A stretch of DNA of 64,000 nt from Actinacidiphila fildesensis (lineage in GTDB: Bacteria; Actinomycetota; Actinomycetes; Streptomycetales; Streptomycetaceae): NCBI RefSeq assembly GCF_042652185.1, contig NZ_JBHSIX010000001.1; one strand, given 5' to 3'. Of the stretch, positions 7,786 through 16,385 are shown piece by piece. A program made the position numbers and the translations under genes. Within the stretch, counting starts at the first letter, position 1, and each line of letters begins with the position of its first letter. The notes below the pieces were generated by a model, which was given only the letters and a program-made list of their open reading frames with translations, had not been told where the DNA came from and ran no database searches.

Positions 7786-7867
7786 ACGATGCACAGCGAT
7801 GTGCCCGTTATCCCGGAGACACTCCGGATTATGTCGTTTTGGCCGTTTGTATGGAGTAGAACGCGCC

Positions 7868-8614
7868 TCAGTACCGGCGCCGGCCCGAGTTCTTCGCCGC
7901 CCGGCTGGCTCGCGCCGCCTTCGCCCTGCGCGTCGCCGCCCGCACGCCGCCGGGGCTCTCCCCGACCACGACCCGCACCACCGTCGACAGCGGATCCACC
8001 ACGCCCTCGCCGACCTGCACCACCGAGCTCTCCACGGCACCGAGCCGGCCGAGCGCGGCCCGCGCCGCCTTCAGCTCCTCCTCGGCCGTGTCCCCCTTCA
8101 GAACGGCCATCTCGCCGTGCGGACGCAGCAGCGGAAGCCCCCAGCCGGCCAGCCGCTCCAGCGGGGCCACCGCGCGGGCCGTCACCACATCCACCGCCGG
8201 GAGCTTGCCCACCATCTCCTCGGCACGCCCCCGAACCACGGTCACATTGGACAGCGCCAGTAGCTTGACCACCTCGTCGAGGAACGTGGTCCGCCGCAGC
8301 AGCGGCTCCAGCAGGGTGATCTGCAGATCAGGGCGGGCCAGCGCCAGCGGAATCCCGGGCAGTCCCGCCCCGGAGCCCACATCGCACACCGTCATGTCCT
8401 GCGGGATCACCTCGGAGAGCACCGCACAGTTCAGCAGATGCCGCTCCCACAGCCGGGGCACCTCACGAGGACCGATCAGCCCCCGGCGCACCCCCGCGTC
8501 GGCCAGCAGCTCCGCATAGCGGACCGCATCGGCGAAACGCTCGCCGAACACTGCCTGCGCCTGCTCGGGCGGTGCGGGAAGTTCCGCCGCCGCCTCCGCC
8601 GCTGCCTCCGTCAC
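7868..8614 (-). CDS. rsmG: 16S rRNA (guanine(527)-N7)-methyltransferase RsmG
   Basis: The 248-residue SAM-dependent enzyme (formerly GidB) that makes m7G527 in 16S rRNA; loss gives low-level streptomycin resistance. Family motifs are RLWERHLLNCAVLSE, the SAM motif CDVGSGAGLPGIPLAL, and VTARAVAPLERLAGW. The C-terminus is a basic Arg/Ala tail. I chose the GTG start (protein MTEAAAE...) because it matches the Streptomyces homologue and has AAAGGA upstream; an ATG six codons earlier is possible. It follows jag across a short gap with a hairpin. Confidence 0.96.
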   Translation of the reverse strand: MTEAAAEAAAELPAPPEQAQAVFGERFADAVRYAELLADAGVRRGLIGPREVPRLWERHLLNCAVLSEVIPQDMTVCDVGSGAGLPGIPLALARPDLQITLLEPLLRRTTFLDEVVKLLALSNVTVVRGRAEEMVGKLPAVDVVTARAVAPLERLAGWGLPLLRPHGEMAVLKGDTAEEELKAARAALGRLGAVESSVVQVGEGVVDPLSTVVRVVVGESPGGVRAATRRAKAARASRAAKNSGRRRY

Positions 8615-8674
8615 GAGGACTGTCCTTTCCATCGATCCCGTTGCCGCACACCGCGACTTCCAGGCTTACAAGGA

Positions 8675-8704
8675 TCGGCCCCGTCCGCGAGCAGACGGGG
8701 CCGA
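8675..8704 (-). terminator. Hairpin between jag and rsmG
   Basis: TCGGCCCCGTC / GACGGGGCCGA with an eight-base loop, in the jag-rsmG gap. It could attenuate rather than end transcription, because the downstream gene is co-oriented. Confidence 0.5.
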
Positions 8705-8734
8705 CTGAGCCGTACCGGGCCGTGCTCGGCCCGA

Positions 8735-9253
8735 TCAGACCGGAAGCACGACCACCCGGCGCTCGGGCTCCTCGCCCTCGGACTCGCTGCGCAGCCCCGC
8801 GGCGGCGACCGCGTCATGCACGACCTTGCGCTCGAACGGCGTCATCGGGTCCAGCTTGACCGGCTGCCCGGTGTCCTTCGCCTCGTCCGCCGCCTTGGCG
8901 CCCAGCAGCGCCAGCTCGGTCCGCTTACGGGCCCGGAAGCCACCGATGTCCAGCATCAGCCGACTGCGGTCGCCGGTCTCCCGGTGCACCGCGAGACGCG
9001 TCAGCTCCTGCAGTGCCTCAAGCACCTCGCCGTCCCGCCCGACCAGCTTGTTCAGGTCACGGCTGGAGGAGTCGCCGACGATCGAGACAGCAGCTCGCTC
9101 GCCCTCGACATCCATGTCGATGTCCCCGTCGAGGTCCGCGATGTCGAGCAGACCCTCCAGGTAGTCGGCTGCGATCTCGCCTTCCTGCTCAAGGCGGGAC
9201 AGGCGATCGGCGGAGCCGCCGTCGGTCACAGTGGTGCTGTTGCCTTCCGTCAC
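8735..9253 (-). CDS. jag: Jag/KhpB family RNA-binding protein (SpoIIIJ-associated)
   Basis: A 172-residue protein with a KH-II domain (VGRDGEVLEALQELTRLAVH) followed by an R3H domain (MTPFERKVVHDAVA). It starts with an acidic Asp/Glu-rich segment. Proteins of this family bind RNA and sit beside yidC in Gram-positives, where KhpB pairs with KhpA. The GTG start is set by GAGGAG seven bases upstream; the longer open frame reaches into yidC and is rejected. The yidC stop lies 26 bases upstream, consistent with one transcript from rpmH through rsmG. Confidence 0.95.
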   Translation of the reverse strand: MTEGNSTTVTDGGSADRLSRLEQEGEIAADYLEGLLDIADLDGDIDMDVEGERAAVSIVGDSSSRDLNKLVGRDGEVLEALQELTRLAVHRETGDRSRLMLDIGGFRARKRTELALLGAKAADEAKDTGQPVKLDPMTPFERKVVHDAVAAAGLRSESEGEEPERRVVVLPV

Positions 9254-9279
9254 GGATGGGCTCCTCATCAGGTTCTGCA

Positions 9280-10419
9280 CTACTTCTTGGACGGGTGCTT
9301 GGGGCGCTGCTGACCCTTGCGCTGTCCGCCCTTGGACGTTCTGGGGGAGCCGGACGCGGTGGAGCCGCCGGACGGCTTGGCGTCCTCGGGCTCCTTCTTC
9401 GTCAGGCTCGGCTTGTCACCGGTCTTGTCCGAAGCGGCCGAGGCCGACGATCCGGACGCGGAACCCTGAGCGGCGCCGGCGGCCGTCGTACGGCGCGCCT
9501 TGGTCTGCCGCTTCGGCTGCTGGCGGTTGGCGCGGGCGACCTCGACGGCCTCCTTGGCCGCGATCTCCTCGGGCGGCTCCACCAGCTTGCCCTTGGCCCG
9601 CAGCCGGTCCTGGCGCTGCTTGAAGGCCAGGCTGCCCGGCGTCGGGTTCCGGCGGATGACGAACATCTGCTGGCCCATGGTCCACAGGTTGGTGGTCAGC
9701 CAGTAGACGAGGACACCCACGGGGAAGTTGATACCCATCACGGCGAACATGACGGGGAAGACGTACATCAGCATCTTCTGCTGCTGCATGAACGGCGTCT
9801 TGACCGTCATGTCGACGTTCTTCGTCATCAGCTGGCGCTGCGTGTAGAACTGCGACGCCGACATCATGACGATCATGATCGCGGTGACGACCCGGACGTC
9901 GGTGATGGAGGCACCCAGCGCCGCGACCTTGTCGGAACTCTCGGTGAACTTGGCCGCCAGCGGAGCACCGAAGATGTGCGCCTTCTTGGCGCTGTCCAGC
10001 AGCGGCTGGTTGATCGCACCGATCGTGTCGCCGTTGGCGATGCTGCTCAGCACGCGGTACAGGGCGAAGAAGAACGGCGACTGGGCGATGATCGGCAGGC
10101 ACGAGGAGAGCGGGTTGGTACCCGTCTCCTTGTACAGCTTCATCATCTCTTCGGACTGTCGCTGCTTGTCGCTCTTGTAGCGCTCCTGGATCGCCTTCAT
10201 CTTCGGCTGGAGCGCCTGCATGTTGCGGGTCGACTTGATCTGCTTCACGAACAGCGGGATCAGACAGATCCGGATCAGGACCACGAGCGACACGATGGAC
10301 AGGCCCCAGGCCCAGCCACTGTCGGCGCCGAAGATCTTCCCGTACACCGAGTGGAACTGGACGATGATCCAGGAGACCGGCGTGGTGATAAAACTGAACA
10401 GATTCGAGATCGTGTCCAC
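9280..10419 (-). CDS. yidC: Membrane protein insertase YidC
   Basis: A 379-residue Oxa1/YidC/Alb3 insertase that integrates membrane proteins with or without SecYEG. The conserved core is present: IVSLVVLIRICLIPLFVKQ with its hydrophilic-groove Arg, the cytoplasmic coiled-coil QALQPKMKAIQERY, PLSSCLPIIAQSPFFFALYRVL, and two later helices ending LVYWLTTNLWTMGQ. The C-terminal 90 residues are Lys/Arg/Ser-rich, a likely ribosome-binding tail. There is no lipoprotein signal. The GTG start has AAGGAG upstream, and it follows yidD by three bases. Confidence 0.96.
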   Translation of the reverse strand: MDTISNLFSFITTPVSWIIVQFHSVYGKIFGADSGWAWGLSIVSLVVLIRICLIPLFVKQIKSTRNMQALQPKMKAIQERYKSDKQRQSEEMMKLYKETGTNPLSSCLPIIAQSPFFFALYRVLSSIANGDTIGAINQPLLDSAKKAHIFGAPLAAKFTESSDKVAALGASITDVRVVTAIMIVMMSASQFYTQRQLMTKNVDMTVKTPFMQQQKMLMYVFPVMFAVMGINFPVGVLVYWLTTNLWTMGQQMFVIRRNPTPGSLAFKQRQDRLRAKGKLVEPPEEIAAKEAVEVARANRQQPKRQTKARRTTAAGAAQGSASGSSASAASDKTGDKPSLTKKEPEDAKPSGGSTASGSPRTSKGGQRKGQQRPKHPSKK

Positions 10420-10422
10420 TAA

Positions 10423-10755
10423 TCAGGCTCCTTGAGCATGGGGCGAGGTCTCTGCGGCCGGGCTGGTCTCAGCGACGGCGGAGGGACCGCCCTTGCTGTT
10501 GCGCAACAAGTTGCGCAGCCGATCGTGCCACGGGGGGCGTTTACGTGGCGGAACATGATCGACACCACCGGGCGACCACGGATTGCACCGCAGGATGCGC
10601 CAGGCGGTCAGTGCCGACCCCTTTACCGCTCCATGCACGTCGATGGCCGTGTACCCGTAGTGCGAGCAGGAGGGGTAGTACCGGCAGACCGGGCCCAGCA
10701 AGGGGCTGATGGTCCACTGGTACACCTTGATCAGCGCCAGCAGTGGGTACTTCAT
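10423..10755 (-). CDS. yidD: Membrane protein insertion efficiency factor YidD
   Basis: A 110-residue protein with the family hallmarks LALIKVYQWTISPLLGP, CRYYPSCSHYGYTAI and WRILRCNPWSPGGVDHVP. It is thought to be a membrane-associated amphipathic helper of YidC. The C-terminal 35 residues are a variable Ser/Ala-rich tail. Its ATG overlaps the rnpA stop (ATGA), so translation is coupled. Confidence 0.96.
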   Translation of the reverse strand: MKYPLLALIKVYQWTISPLLGPVCRYYPSCSHYGYTAIDVHGAVKGSALTAWRILRCNPWSPGGVDHVPPRKRPPWHDRLRNLLRNSKGGPSAVAETSPAAETSPHAQGA

Positions 10756-11123
10756 CGCGCAACCCCTCCCAGCAGCCGCTGCAGGGCGGCGTCCAGGTCG
10801 CGGGCCAGCTGTGCATGGTCAGCACCACCCGCTCCGGGCAGCGCTCGTACGACTACCAGGCTACCGGGGGGCAGCAGGGCCAGCCGCTCGCGTACCAGGT
10901 GCCGCAGCCGGCGCTTCACAAGGTTGCGCTGCACGGCTCCGCCGACTGCTTTGCTCACGACGAAACCCGCACGTGCCGGGGGAGTGATCCCCCCCGATAC
11001 GTGCGGGTCCATGGTCTCTGCCTGCAGATGGACAACCAGAAGCGGGCGACCCGCTCGGCGTCCTCGGCGTACCGCTGCCGCGAAGTCCTGGCGCCGCCTC
11101 AGCCGATTCTCGGTGGGCAGCAC
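10752..11123 (-). CDS. rnpA: Ribonuclease P protein component
   Basis: A 123-residue basic protein that binds RNase P RNA and helps mature tRNA 5' ends. The start is the GTG giving MLPTENRLRRRQDFAAAVRRG; the family RNR signature region is visible as VGGAVQRNLVKRRLRHLVRERL. Between beta strands it carries a loop (MDPHVSGGITPPA) longer than in E. coli, as in other Streptomyces. The longer open frame upstream would run into rpmH and is rejected. It sits 19 bases after rpmH, the usual bacterial pairing. Confidence 0.96.
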   Translation of the reverse strand: MLPTENRLRRRQDFAAAVRRGRRAGRPLLVVHLQAETMDPHVSGGITPPARAGFVVSKAVGGAVQRNLVKRRLRHLVRERLALLPPGSLVVVRALPGAGGADHAQLARDLDAALQRLLGGVAR

Positions 11124-11142
11124 GGCATGTGACCTGTTGCGA

Positions 11143-11280
11143 TCAGGCGGACAGGCGGGCGCGGCCCTTGACGCGGCGCGTCGCCAGGATGGCGCGGCCT
11201 GCACGCGTGCGCATCCGCAGACGGAAGCCGTGGGTCTTGGCGCGGCGGCGGTTGTTCGGCTGGAAGGTGCGCTTGCTCAC
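11143..11280 (-). CDS. rpmH: 50S ribosomal protein L34
   Basis: The 45-residue basic ribosomal protein: SKRTFQPNNRRRAKTHGF then RLRMRTRAGRAILATRR. The GTG start, with CTGGAG eight bases upstream, gives the standard length; the longer frame upstream is not coding. It is the first gene of the leftward unit rpmH-rnpA-yidD-yidC-jag-rsmG and diverges from dnaA. Confidence 0.98.
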   Translation of the reverse strand: MSKRTFQPNNRRRAKTHGFRLRMRTRAGRAILATRRVKGRARLSA

Positions 11281-11676
11281 TCGGGGGCTCCAGGGAAAAT
11301 CGGATGAGGCGGGACGTCGCCTGGCTGTCACCGTGCGCCCACGAAAAACTCGCGGACCATTTAGGTGCACCGCTTGACGATCTTCCAGGGGGTCCCGGTA
11401 GATCCTCGCCCATCGGTAGGCAGGCGGCAGCAGCCATCGACAACTCGACCTCGATACGGTACGTGCGGTTGACCCATCCGGTCAAACCGGGGTCACCTGG
11501 GGCTCCGTTTGTGCACAGCCTGTGGACAACGACTTGAACCACTGGGCCTGCGCTGACTACCGTGGCCGAACTCGGGCATCTACCGCACACCCGACCCGAC
11601 ATCCTTCCCGTCCGTCCCAAGAACCACACCTTCGTGGGATTCCTCGGCACCACCAGCGACTGAGAGAGCGTGCACT
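11281..11676. promoter_or_regulatory. rpmH-dnaA divergent regulatory region
   Basis: 396 bases without a gene. Two head-to-head DnaA boxes (11509-11517 TTGTGCACA, one mismatch; 11521-11529 TGTGGACAA, perfect on the minus strand) are three bases apart. Just downstream is a candidate dnaA promoter, TTGAAC (11534-11539), 18 bases, TACCGT (11558-11563). This arrangement matches what is known for the autoregulated S. coelicolor dnaA promoter. The dnaA leader is about 110 bases. The rpmH promoter must also be here, but I cannot point to it. Confidence 0.7.
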
Positions 11677-13449
11677 GTGGCTGACGTATCTGCCGATCTA
11701 GCCGCAGTGTGGCCCCGCGTACTCCAGAAGATCCTGGTGGAGAGCGAGGACCTCAAGCCGAAGGACGCGGAGTGGCTCAAGCGCACCCAGCCGCTCGCCC
11801 TCGTCGCGGGCACCGCGGTGCTGTCCGCCCCGAACGAGTTCGCCAAGAGCGTCCTCGAAGGGCGCCTGCTGCCACTGATCACCGAAGTCCTCAGCCGTGA
11901 GTTCGGACACCCGGTCGGCATCGCCATCGCCGTCGCGTCCGGCGGCGACCAGGACGGTCCGGCGCCGGCCCCGCAGGAGCCGGTCCAGGAGCCCGCTCCG
12001 TACGGCCAGCACCGGCGGGAGTACGACGAGTCCTACGACCGGCCGCAGTCCGACCGCCCGTCCCACGACGACGGCCCCCGGATGCGCCGGGCCTACCCCG
12101 ACCACCCGCCAGGACGCCCGGGCACCGACGAGTGGCCGCCCCGGCCCGCCGCCGACGACCCCTGGCAGCAGCCGCGGCTCGGCGGCTTCCAGGAGCGCGA
12201 CAGCTACCAGAGCGACCGGGACCGCTACCCGGCGGACCGCGACCGTGAGTCCTATCCGCCGGCGCCGCAGTCCGGCTACCGGTCGCAGCCGCCGGAGCGC
12301 GACCGGCACGACTCGGGGCGCCACGACTCCGGACCCCGGGACGGACACCGCGACCAGCAGGGCCGCCACGACCAGGCGCCCCCCGGCCGCAGCAGCCAGG
12401 GCAGTGCCCCGAACGAGCCGACCGCCCGGCTGAACCCGAAGTACCTCTTCGACACCTTCGTCATCGGCTCGTCGAACCGGTTCGCGCACGCGGCGGCCGT
12501 GGCGGTCGCCGAGGCGCCGGCCAAGGCCTACAACCCGCTCTTCATCTACGGGGAGTCCGGGCTCGGCAAGACCCACCTGCTGCACGCCATCGGGCACTAC
12601 GCGCGGAGCCTCTACCCCGGCACCCGGGTGCGGTACGTGAGCTCGGAGGAGTTCACCAACGAGTTCATCAACTCCATCCGCGACGGGAAGGGCGACACCT
12701 TCCGCAAGCGGTACCGGGAGATGGACATCCTGCTGGTCGACGACATCCAGTTCCTCGCGAGCAAGGAGTCGACGCAGGAGGAGTTCTTCCACACCTTCAA
12801 CACCCTGCACAACGCGAACAAGCAGATCGTGCTCTCCTCCGACCGGCCGCCCAAGCAGCTGGTCACCCTCGAGGACCGGCTGCGCAACCGCTTCGAGTGG
12901 GGCCTGATCACGGACGTCCAGCCGCCCGAGCTGGAGACCCGGATCGCGATCCTGCGCAAGAAAGCGGTGCAGGAGCAGCTCAACGCCCCGCCCGAGGTGC
13001 TGGAGTTCATCGCCTCGCGTATCTCGCGGAACATCCGCGAGCTGGAGGGCGCGCTGATCCGCGTCACCGCGTTCGCGAGCCTGAACCGGCAGCCGGTGGA
13101 CCTGCAGCTCACCGAGATCGTCCTCAAGGACCTGATCCCGGGCGGCGAGGACTCGGTGCCGGACATCACCGGGCCCGCGATCATGGCGGAGACCGCGGCG
13201 TACTTCGGTCTGGCCGTGGACGACCTGTGCGGATCCTCGCGCAGCCGGGTGCTGGTCACCGCCCGTCAGATCGCGATGTACCTGTGCCGTGAGCTGACGG
13301 ACCTGTCGCTGCCGAAGATCGGCGCGCTGTTCGGCGGCCGCGACCACACGACGGTGATGCACGCGGACCGCAAGATCCGGGCGCTGATGGCCGAACGGCG
13401 GTCCATCTACAACCAGGTGACCGAGCTGACGAACCGCATCAAGAGCTGA
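11677..13449 (+). CDS. dnaA: Chromosomal replication initiator DnaA
   Basis: A 590-residue DnaA. Domain I is about residues 1-85. Domain II is unusually long (about 86-250) and rich in Asp, Arg, Pro, Gln and Tyr, typical of Streptomyces DnaA. Domain III is the AAA+ module with Walker A G292-ESGLGK-T299 and Walker B ILLVDD (D355-D356). Domain IV carries the DnaA-box recognition signature GGRDHTTVMHA starting at G553. The GTG start has GAGAGAG upstream. The downstream non-coding region holds its target boxes, and its own promoter has two more. Confidence 0.99.
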   Translation: MADVSADLAAVWPRVLQKILVESEDLKPKDAEWLKRTQPLALVAGTAVLSAPNEFAKSVLEGRLLPLITEVLSREFGHPVGIAIAVASGGDQDGPAPAPQEPVQEPAPYGQHRREYDESYDRPQSDRPSHDDGPRMRRAYPDHPPGRPGTDEWPPRPAADDPWQQPRLGGFQERDSYQSDRDRYPADRDRESYPPAPQSGYRSQPPERDRHDSGRHDSGPRDGHRDQQGRHDQAPPGRSSQGSAPNEPTARLNPKYLFDTFVIGSSNRFAHAAAVAVAEAPAKAYNPLFIYGESGLGKTHLLHAIGHYARSLYPGTRVRYVSSEEFTNEFINSIRDGKGDTFRKRYREMDILLVDDIQFLASKESTQEEFFHTFNTLHNANKQIVLSSDRPPKQLVTLEDRLRNRFEWGLITDVQPPELETRIAILRKKAVQEQLNAPPEVLEFIASRISRNIRELEGALIRVTAFASLNRQPVDLQLTEIVLKDLIPGGEDSVPDITGPAIMAETAAYFGLAVDDLCGSSRSRVLVTARQIAMYLCRELTDLSLPKIGALFGGRDHTTVMHADRKIRALMAERRSIYNQVTELTNRIKS

Positions 13450-13536
13450 TCCTGAGCGCGTCCAGGGCCCGTCCAGGGCTCGGACAACGGCCTCAATCAC
13501 GGCCTCAATGACAGCTGAAGCACGGTGGAAACGTTC

Positions 13537-13574
13537 AGCGCCCCGGGAGTCGAACTCCCGGGGCGCTTCTTTTT
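13537..13574 (+). terminator. dnaA terminator
   Basis: AGCGCCCCGGGAGT / ACTCCCGGGGCGCT with a three-base spacer, followed by TCTTTTT. It is a canonical intrinsic terminator separating dnaA transcription from oriC. Confidence 0.9.
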
Positions 13575-13589
13575 GTTCGAATCCCGGGT

Positions 13590-14170
13590 CCTGACCGGGG
13601 CTTCTCCACAGGTTGGGCCGGAAACGGCCGTCCACACCCTGGGGACTGGGAAGTTGTCCCAACTGCCTCCACAGGCAGGCCCGCTGCATACTCATCAGGC
13701 GAGGTCAGTGGGTTGTGGATTTGTGGGAAACCTTCGTCCACAGCCTGTGGACAGAGATTGTGGTTACCGGTCGGTCCGGAGGTTGTCCACCGGCCGCCCA
13801 CAGCCTGAAGGGGGTTGTACACAGCTTCTCCACACGTTTGTCCACTGTTCGGCAACAAAACGGCGTCTGTCCCCGGGGAGAGTGAACCGCGTCACACCAA
13901 GGGGGTGGATTGGGCTGGGGAGAACCCGGGTATTTCTGGGGACAGTGCTGGGGAGAAGTGGGGGTCCCCTGTGTATGCGGTGTGCACAACTTCTGGCTGT
14001 CCACAGAAGCGGGTGGTTATGCACCGCCTCCGCCCACAGGCGCGGTGGATAAAAAACGTGCTCTGACCTGCGCAGGAACCACTTATCCACGGTATCCACA
14101 ACACCTATTACTACGACTACGTATAGATAACTGGGAACCTGCTTGGAAGCATGGGCTGTGAACAACTCGG
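13590..14170. other. oriC: Replication origin oriC with DnaA-box array
   Basis: The dnaA-dnaN interval holds about 18 DnaA boxes close to TTGTCCACA. Plus-strand boxes start at 13602, 13628, 13665, 13734, 13783, 13794, 13815, 13826, 13838, 13997, 14030, 14083 and 14092. Minus-strand boxes start at 13714, 13746, 13981, 14044 and 14157. Most have one or two departures from consensus, typical of the many weak boxes of Streptomyces origins. A box-poor gap at 13850-13980 splits the array into a left group and a right group. The least GC-rich stretch is 14099-14131, a candidate unwinding element or dnaN promoter; this is inference. Confidence 0.95.
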
Positions 14171-14282
14171 GCCGGAGCCGCCCGACACCGCCCTGCCCGG
14201 CTTGACCTCAACCCGCACCGACTGTCGGCGGCGGCTGTCAGACTGTTCACCGACAGCCAGCAACAAGCAGGAGGCGGTTCCG

Positions 14283-15413
14283 GTGAAGATCCGGGTGGAG
14301 CGCGACGTACTCGCCGAGGCAGTGGCTTGGGCAGCCCGCAGCCTTCCGGCCCGTCCCCCGGTACCGGTCCTCGCCGGACTGCTGCTGAAGGCGGAGGAGG
14401 GCAGGCTCAGCCTCTCCGGCTTCGACTACGAGGTCTCGGCCCGGGTCGCGGTCGACGCGGAGGTCGAGGAGGACGGCACGGTCCTCGTTTCCGGCCGCCT
14501 GCTCGCCGACATCACGCGGGCACTTCCCAACAGGCCTGTGGAGATCTCCACCGAGGGCTCCCGGGTCACCGTGGTCTGCGGCAGCTCGCGATTCACACTC
14601 CACACCCTGCCTGTGGAGGAGTACCCGGCACTGCCCGCGATGCCGGTCGCCTCCGGCACGGTGCCCGGTGAGGTCTTCGCCGCCGCGGCCGCCCAGGTGG
14701 CCATCGCCGCCGGCCGTGACGACACCCTCCCGGTGCTGACCGGTGTGCGGATCGAGATCGAGGGCGACACGGTCACCCTCGCCGCCACCGACCGCTACCG
14801 CTTCGCGGTCCGCGAGTTCATGTGGAAGCCCGAGCAGGCGGACATCTCCGCGGTCGCCCTGGTGCCCGCCAAGACCCTGCTGGACACCGCCAAGTCCCTG
14901 ACCAGCGGAGACACCGTCTCCATCGCGCTGGCGGGCTCCGGCGCCGGTGAGGGCCTGATCGGCTTCGAGGGCGCCGGGCGCCGCACCACCACCCGGTTGC
15001 TCGAAGGCGACCTGCCCAAATACCGCACGCTCTTCCCGACCGAGTTCGCCTCGGTCGCCGTCATCGAGACCGCGCCCTTCGTCGAGGCCGTCAAGCGCGT
15101 CGCGCTGGTCGCCGAGCGGAACACCCCGGTGCGGCTGAGCTTCGAGCAGGGCGTCCTCACCCTGGAAGCCGGCTCCAGCGACGATGCACAGGCTGTGGAG
15201 CGGGTCGACTCCAAGCTCGACGGCGACGACATCTCGATCGCCTTCAACCCGACGTTCCTGCTGGACGGGCTCAGCGCGATCGACTCGCCGGTCGCCCAGC
15301 TCTCCTTCACCACCTCCACCAAGCCCGCGCTGCTCAGCGGCCGCCCGGCGGTGGACGCGGAGGCGGACGACGCGTACAAGTACCTGATCATGCCGGTGCG
15401 CCTCTCCGGCTGA
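14283..15413 (+). CDS. dnaN: DNA polymerase III beta sliding clamp
   Basis: A 376-residue sliding clamp, three repeats of the clamp fold, which tethers polymerase III to DNA. The start is the GTG giving MKIRVERDVLAEAVAWAAR, with AGGAGG eight bases upstream; the longer open frame extends into oriC and is rejected. The conserved C-terminus YKYLIMPVRLSG is the partner-binding end. Recognisable segments include ATDRYRFAVREF. It lies immediately to the right of oriC in the usual order. Confidence 0.98.
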   Translation: MKIRVERDVLAEAVAWAARSLPARPPVPVLAGLLLKAEEGRLSLSGFDYEVSARVAVDAEVEEDGTVLVSGRLLADITRALPNRPVEISTEGSRVTVVCGSSRFTLHTLPVEEYPALPAMPVASGTVPGEVFAAAAAQVAIAAGRDDTLPVLTGVRIEIEGDTVTLAATDRYRFAVREFMWKPEQADISAVALVPAKTLLDTAKSLTSGDTVSIALAGSGAGEGLIGFEGAGRRTTTRLLEGDLPKYRTLFPTEFASVAVIETAPFVEAVKRVALVAERNTPVRLSFEQGVLTLEAGSSDDAQAVERVDSKLDGDDISIAFNPTFLLDGLSAIDSPVAQLSFTTSTKPALLSGRPAVDAEADDAYKYLIMPVRLSG

Positions 15414-15478
15414 GCCGGTCGCGCGGGGCCGTCGTAGGCTCGGTCTAGGTCAGGCACGCTTCGAACGAAGGATCTGTG

Positions 15479-16354
15479 ATGGAGCTCGGTCTCATCGGTC
15501 TCGGCAAGATGGGCGGCAACATGCGCGAGCGCATCCGCCGCGCGGGCCACACCGTCATCGGCTACGACCGGAACCCGGACGTCGCCGATGTCCACAGCCT
15601 CAAGGAGCTTGTGGACACCCTCAAGGGTCCGCGGGTCGTGTGGGTGATGGTCCCGTCCGGTGCGGCCACCCAGTCGACCATCGACGAGCTGGCCGGCCTG
15701 CTCTCCCCCGGCGACATCGTCGTCGACGGCGGGAACTCCCGCTGGACCGACGACGAGAAGCACGGCGAGGAGCTGAAGGCCAAGGGCGTCGGCTTCGTCG
15801 ACTGCGGCGTCTCCGGCGGTGTCTGGGGCCTGGAGAACGGCTACGCGCTGATGTACGGCGGCTCCGCCGAGGACGTCGCCAAGGTGCAGCCGATCTTCGA
15901 CGCGCTCAAGCCCGAGGGTGAGTTCGGCTCGGTCCACGCGGGCAAGATCGGCGCCGGCCACTTCGCGAAGATGGTTCACAACGGCATCGAGTACGCGATG
16001 ATGCAGGCCTACGCCGAGGGCTGGGAGCTGCTGGAGGCCGTGGACTCCGTCACCGACGTCCGCGAGGTCTTCCGCTCCTGGCAGGAGGGCACCGTCATCC
16101 GCTCCTGGCTGCTCGATCTGGCGGTCAACGCGCTGGACGACGACGAGCACCTGGAGAAACTGCGCGGCTTCGCGCAGGACTCGGGCGAGGGCCGCTGGAC
16201 GGTGGAGGCCGCGATCGACAACGCGGTGCCGCTGCCGGCGATCACCGCATCGCTGTTCGCCCGTTTCGCGTCCCGCCAGGACGACTCCCCGCAGATGAAG
16301 ATGATCGCGGCGCTGCGTAACCAGTTCGGCGGCCACGCGGTCGAGAACAAGTAG
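15479..16354 (+). CDS. gnd: 6-phosphogluconate dehydrogenase, short decarboxylating type
   Basis: A 291-residue enzyme of the short family (like B. subtilis YqeC/GntZ) rather than the 470-residue form. The dinucleotide site is LGLIGLGKMGGNM; an Asp at the end of beta-2 (GYDRNPD) fits NAD preference by family knowledge. The substrate segment is DGGNSRWTDD, with catalytic residues in GHFAKMVHNGIEY. It oxidatively decarboxylates 6-phosphogluconate to ribulose 5-phosphate. I chose the ATG over the overlapping GTG because GAAGGA is six bases from it. Placement between dnaN and recF is a Streptomyces feature. Confidence 0.95.
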   Translation: MELGLIGLGKMGGNMRERIRRAGHTVIGYDRNPDVADVHSLKELVDTLKGPRVVWVMVPSGAATQSTIDELAGLLSPGDIVVDGGNSRWTDDEKHGEELKAKGVGFVDCGVSGGVWGLENGYALMYGGSAEDVAKVQPIFDALKPEGEFGSVHAGKIGAGHFAKMVHNGIEYAMMQAYAEGWELLEAVDSVTDVREVFRSWQEGTVIRSWLLDLAVNALDDDEHLEKLRGFAQDSGEGRWTVEAAIDNAVPLPAITASLFARFASRQDDSPQMKMIAALRNQFGGHAVENK

Positions 16355-16385
16355 TAGTCATTACCGGGGAGGCCGGCGCACAGCC

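Noticed and set aside
14151..14282. A 44-codon N-terminal extension of DnaN from an ATG in oriC
   Set aside because: It overlaps a DnaA box, has no similarity to clamps, and the GTG at 14283 has an ideal ribosome site.
15601..15625. TGTGGACAC in gnd and similar sequences in dnaN (CCTGTGGAGGAG, GGCTGTGGAGCGG) as extra DnaA boxes
   Set aside because: Single imperfect matches inside coding sequence, with Leu-Val-Asp or Pro-Val-Glu codons explaining them.
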